DNA of 64,000 nt, taken from contig JAQMWT010000416.1 in the NCBI GenBank assembly GCA_029834535.1, positions 45,271 to 109,270 on the forward strand, given 5' to 3'. Shown piece by piece: positions 62,408-64,000 of this stretch. Under the pieces are notes generated by a model. That model did not search any database and had not been told where the DNA came from. It saw only the letters and a program-made list of their open reading frames with translations. The first letter of the stretch is position 1, and each line of letters starts with the position of its first letter. This DNA comes from Chrysophaeum taylorii (lineage: Eukaryota > Sar > Pelagophyceae > Pelagomonadales > Pelagomonadaceae). A program made the position numbers and the translations under genes.

Positions 62408-63330
62408 TTAACCATCTTGTTGAGCTATGGGCTGTTGTAAGCCAAGTAACGTGCGAAATCTGCTGAAGAGCGGAGCTCCAAAGGGTTTAGTAAATCCATC
62501 GGCGATGTGGGTACCGGAAACATGATGTAGACGTATACGTTTTAACTGTACGTAGTCGCGAATACGGAACCAGCGTGTGCTGATAGCTTTGGCCTTAGTC
62601 GCACTGTCGGGATTATTAGATAGATGAATAGCAGAGGCAGAGTCTCCAAGTATAGGACTGTTACGTATGAACGACATGTCCGATGGGAGGGGATTGTCGT
62701 GAGCATCATAATCTAGTAGCAAGTCTTTCCCTGAAGGTTGGCGAAGATAGTGAGGATTTATAGCGAATGCCATTTCCGTTAACAATTTGCGTAACCAGAC
62801 CACATCATCGGCACACATATTAAGGGCGATAAGTTCACTCTCATGCGTAGAAGTAGCCGTGATAGGCTGTAACTTGGACTTCCAAGTGATGAGAGAACCA
62901 AACAAAAAGATGGCGTAACCGGTTGTAGACTTGCGGTCTTGTTCATAAGAGGGTGCATTGTCGGCATCAACGAACGCGACCAATGGATCAAAATTACCTG
63001 AATTGACTTGTTCTTTAGTGTAATCCAACATGGTGGCCATGTCAGTGCGATTACCGATAAGAAGTCGAAGATGGTCCATTAGAGCGGAAGAGCCAGAGTA
63101 GTACCAGAGTCGAAGATTGCGATTTTCGGGCTTGCGCAAGTAGCGGAGCGTTCCTGTTAGTACTTGAACATGTAGAAATGCTGGATTATGCATTCCTCGA
63201 GAGCAACGACTAAGACTTTGGGATAGATCAGGGCGACAGGCCAATTGGACAAACGTGAGCTTGCCGAGTAGGGTGGAGGAGGTATGAAGAACAAACTTGT
63301 CCATATCAGAAGATGGCTCTCCAGTTTTTT
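62408..63330 (-). CDS. Copia-3 RNase H and connection
   Basis: Minus-strand frame with KLTFVQLACRPDLSQSLSRC (connection), FVDADNAPSYEQDRKSTTGY (first Asp), STHESELIALNMCADDVVWL (Glu), LGDSASAIHLSNNPDSATKA (Asp), RWFRIRDYVQLKRIRLHHVS and the terminal HIADGFTKPFG. A TAA near 63329-63331 separates it from RT in the same frame, or a small indel is present. RNase H is complete and probably foldable. Confidence 0.88.
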
Positions 63331-63924
63331 ATGTGGTTGATGGTGACATCGGTGTGAAAGTGGGACGTAGCTGCATTAAAATGGGGTACTCTTCGAACAA
63401 TGCATCAAGTTTAGCCTGACAATCCAGTGATATAGAACCATCAGCTGTACGCGTTATGCGCATGCCTAGGAGAGTATGGACTTCCTCGAAGGGGTCGACT
63501 GAGTATTCCTTTTTCAGGGCCTGCTGGAATTCACGACGTAGAGTTTCCGAAGTACAAGTAATGACGACGTCGTCTACTGAGAGCGTGCAAATTAGAAATG
63601 TAGCGTCAGCTTGGACTTTAGCGTAAATGCAGGTGTCTGTTCGAAATCGTGTATAGCCTAATGAATCAAAGAAGCCGTTTATGGTTTGATTCCAAAGGGC
63701 GGGGCTCTGGCGTAATCCATAGAGAGATTTAGCTTTGGGAGACGACGGCCTTGATATTTAGTATCTTCGGGATCGAGAAGGTAAATGCCTTGTGGCAGTT
63801 TGACATAGACATGAGAGTCGATGGGAGCTTGAACAAAAGCGTTAGGGACGTCGACATGGTAGACGGGAAGTCGCAGATGAGCTGCTAGCGCCAGAACACA
63901 ACGGATGCCAGTAAGCTGTGCCAT
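63331..63924 (-). pseudogene. Copia-3 RT
   Basis: VYHVDVPNAFVQAPIDSHVY (first catalytic Asp) and LPQGIYLLDPED are in the frame 63924-63679. A one-base shift near 63730 follows, then SLYGLRQSPALWNQTINGFF, TCIYAKVQADATFLICTLSV with an SVDD box (about 63563), and LGMRITRTADGSISLDCQAK. SVDD replaces YVDD but both Asp are present. The N-terminal RT, integrase and Gag lie beyond the window edge. Confidence 0.87.
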
Positions 63925-64000
63925 AGGGCTGAATGTGTTGAAAAATCGGTGCCCAGAGAGGCTAAGAATCCTCGTAGGACCATGGGTGCTTTATGTTTAA

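Larger units (their letters stand above)
59734..64000 (-). mobile_element. Copia-3 element, 3' part (5' part beyond window)
   Basis: A minus-strand copia with RT, RNase H and then two further ORFs before the 3' end. Base composition is more AT-rich than that of other elements here. The likely outer edge is TGGAATCAACAGCTACGAATCG at 59734, a sequence also found near 16965. The LTR length cannot be set because the partner is outside; an inner edge near 60157 (TGTGGCGACACTGG on the minus strand) is only a guess. Confidence 0.7.

Noticed and set aside
1-64000. Bacterial or phage features (operons, Shine-Dalgarno sites, CRISPR arrays, restriction-modification locus)
   Set aside because: The methyltransferase motifs could suggest a restriction-modification system. 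However, they are embedded in gypsy polyproteins with eukaryotic LTRs, and no restriction enzyme, operon or spacer array was found.

Overview
This 64 kb window looks like a retrotransposon graveyard from a nuclear eukaryotic genome. No intact host gene, rRNA, tRNA, CRISPR array or bacterial operon could be recognised. Nearly every assignable coding stretch is Gag, protease, integrase, reverse transcriptase or RNase H of Ty3/gypsy or Ty1/copia elements. Most of these carry frameshifts or nonsense codons. The host cannot be named from sequence alone. The repeat density, mixed base composition and very short LTRs would fit a TE-rich alga (for example a red alga) or another protist or fungus, but this is only a guess.

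Layout: 1-4.3 kb is an unrecognised decayed coding region on the + strand. 4.3-8.4 kb is a proline-rich, coiled-coil, Gag-like locus. 8.65-8.88 kb is a SINE-like repeat (R). 9.04-10.41 kb is a minus-strand copia fragment fused to gypsy element A (10.41-16.40 kb, +). 17.04-21.09 kb is a copia with both 96-bp LTRs and a 5-bp target duplication (minus strand, internally deleted). 21.1-22.0 kb is an ORF built from about 66-bp repeats. 22.4-27.67 kb is a GC-rich copia with its own LTRs (+). 27.7-30.3 kb holds decayed minus-strand genes, one with a FLYWCH/GCM-like zinc finger, and a cluster of AAGTTTGRTCA motifs. 30.36-32.3 kb is a tandem duplication punctuated by 100-nt foldback modules. 32.6-36.76 kb is gypsy B (+), between direct repeats. 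36.76-38.08 kb is a minus-strand Gag-like ORF. 38.08-59.08 kb is one gypsy element (E2, +, about 9.8 kb without its insertions). Its 5' LTR is split by a rearranged copia (38.18-40.68 kb) and its leader by another complete gypsy element (E3, minus, 41.37-50.06 kb). From 59.7 kb to the window end lies a fourth copia lineage (minus) with two extra ORFs downstream of RNase H.

The most interesting system is the gypsy family A/E2/E3. Between the protease-proximal domain and reverse transcriptase these elements carry a C5 cytosine DNA methyltransferase domain. Motifs I, IV, VI, VIII, IX and X can be read in A and E2. The same module in diverged form, with only motifs VIII-X clear, is in E3. The inferred polyprotein order is Gag - protease - beta-rich domain - DNA methyltransferase - RT - RNase H - integrase - an unrecognised C-terminal domain. 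Retrotransposon-borne DNMTs have been reported in dinoflagellates and charophytes, so the concept has precedent; whether this lineage is described cannot be checked here. The domain presumably methylates element or host DNA, but all three copies are broken in this window.
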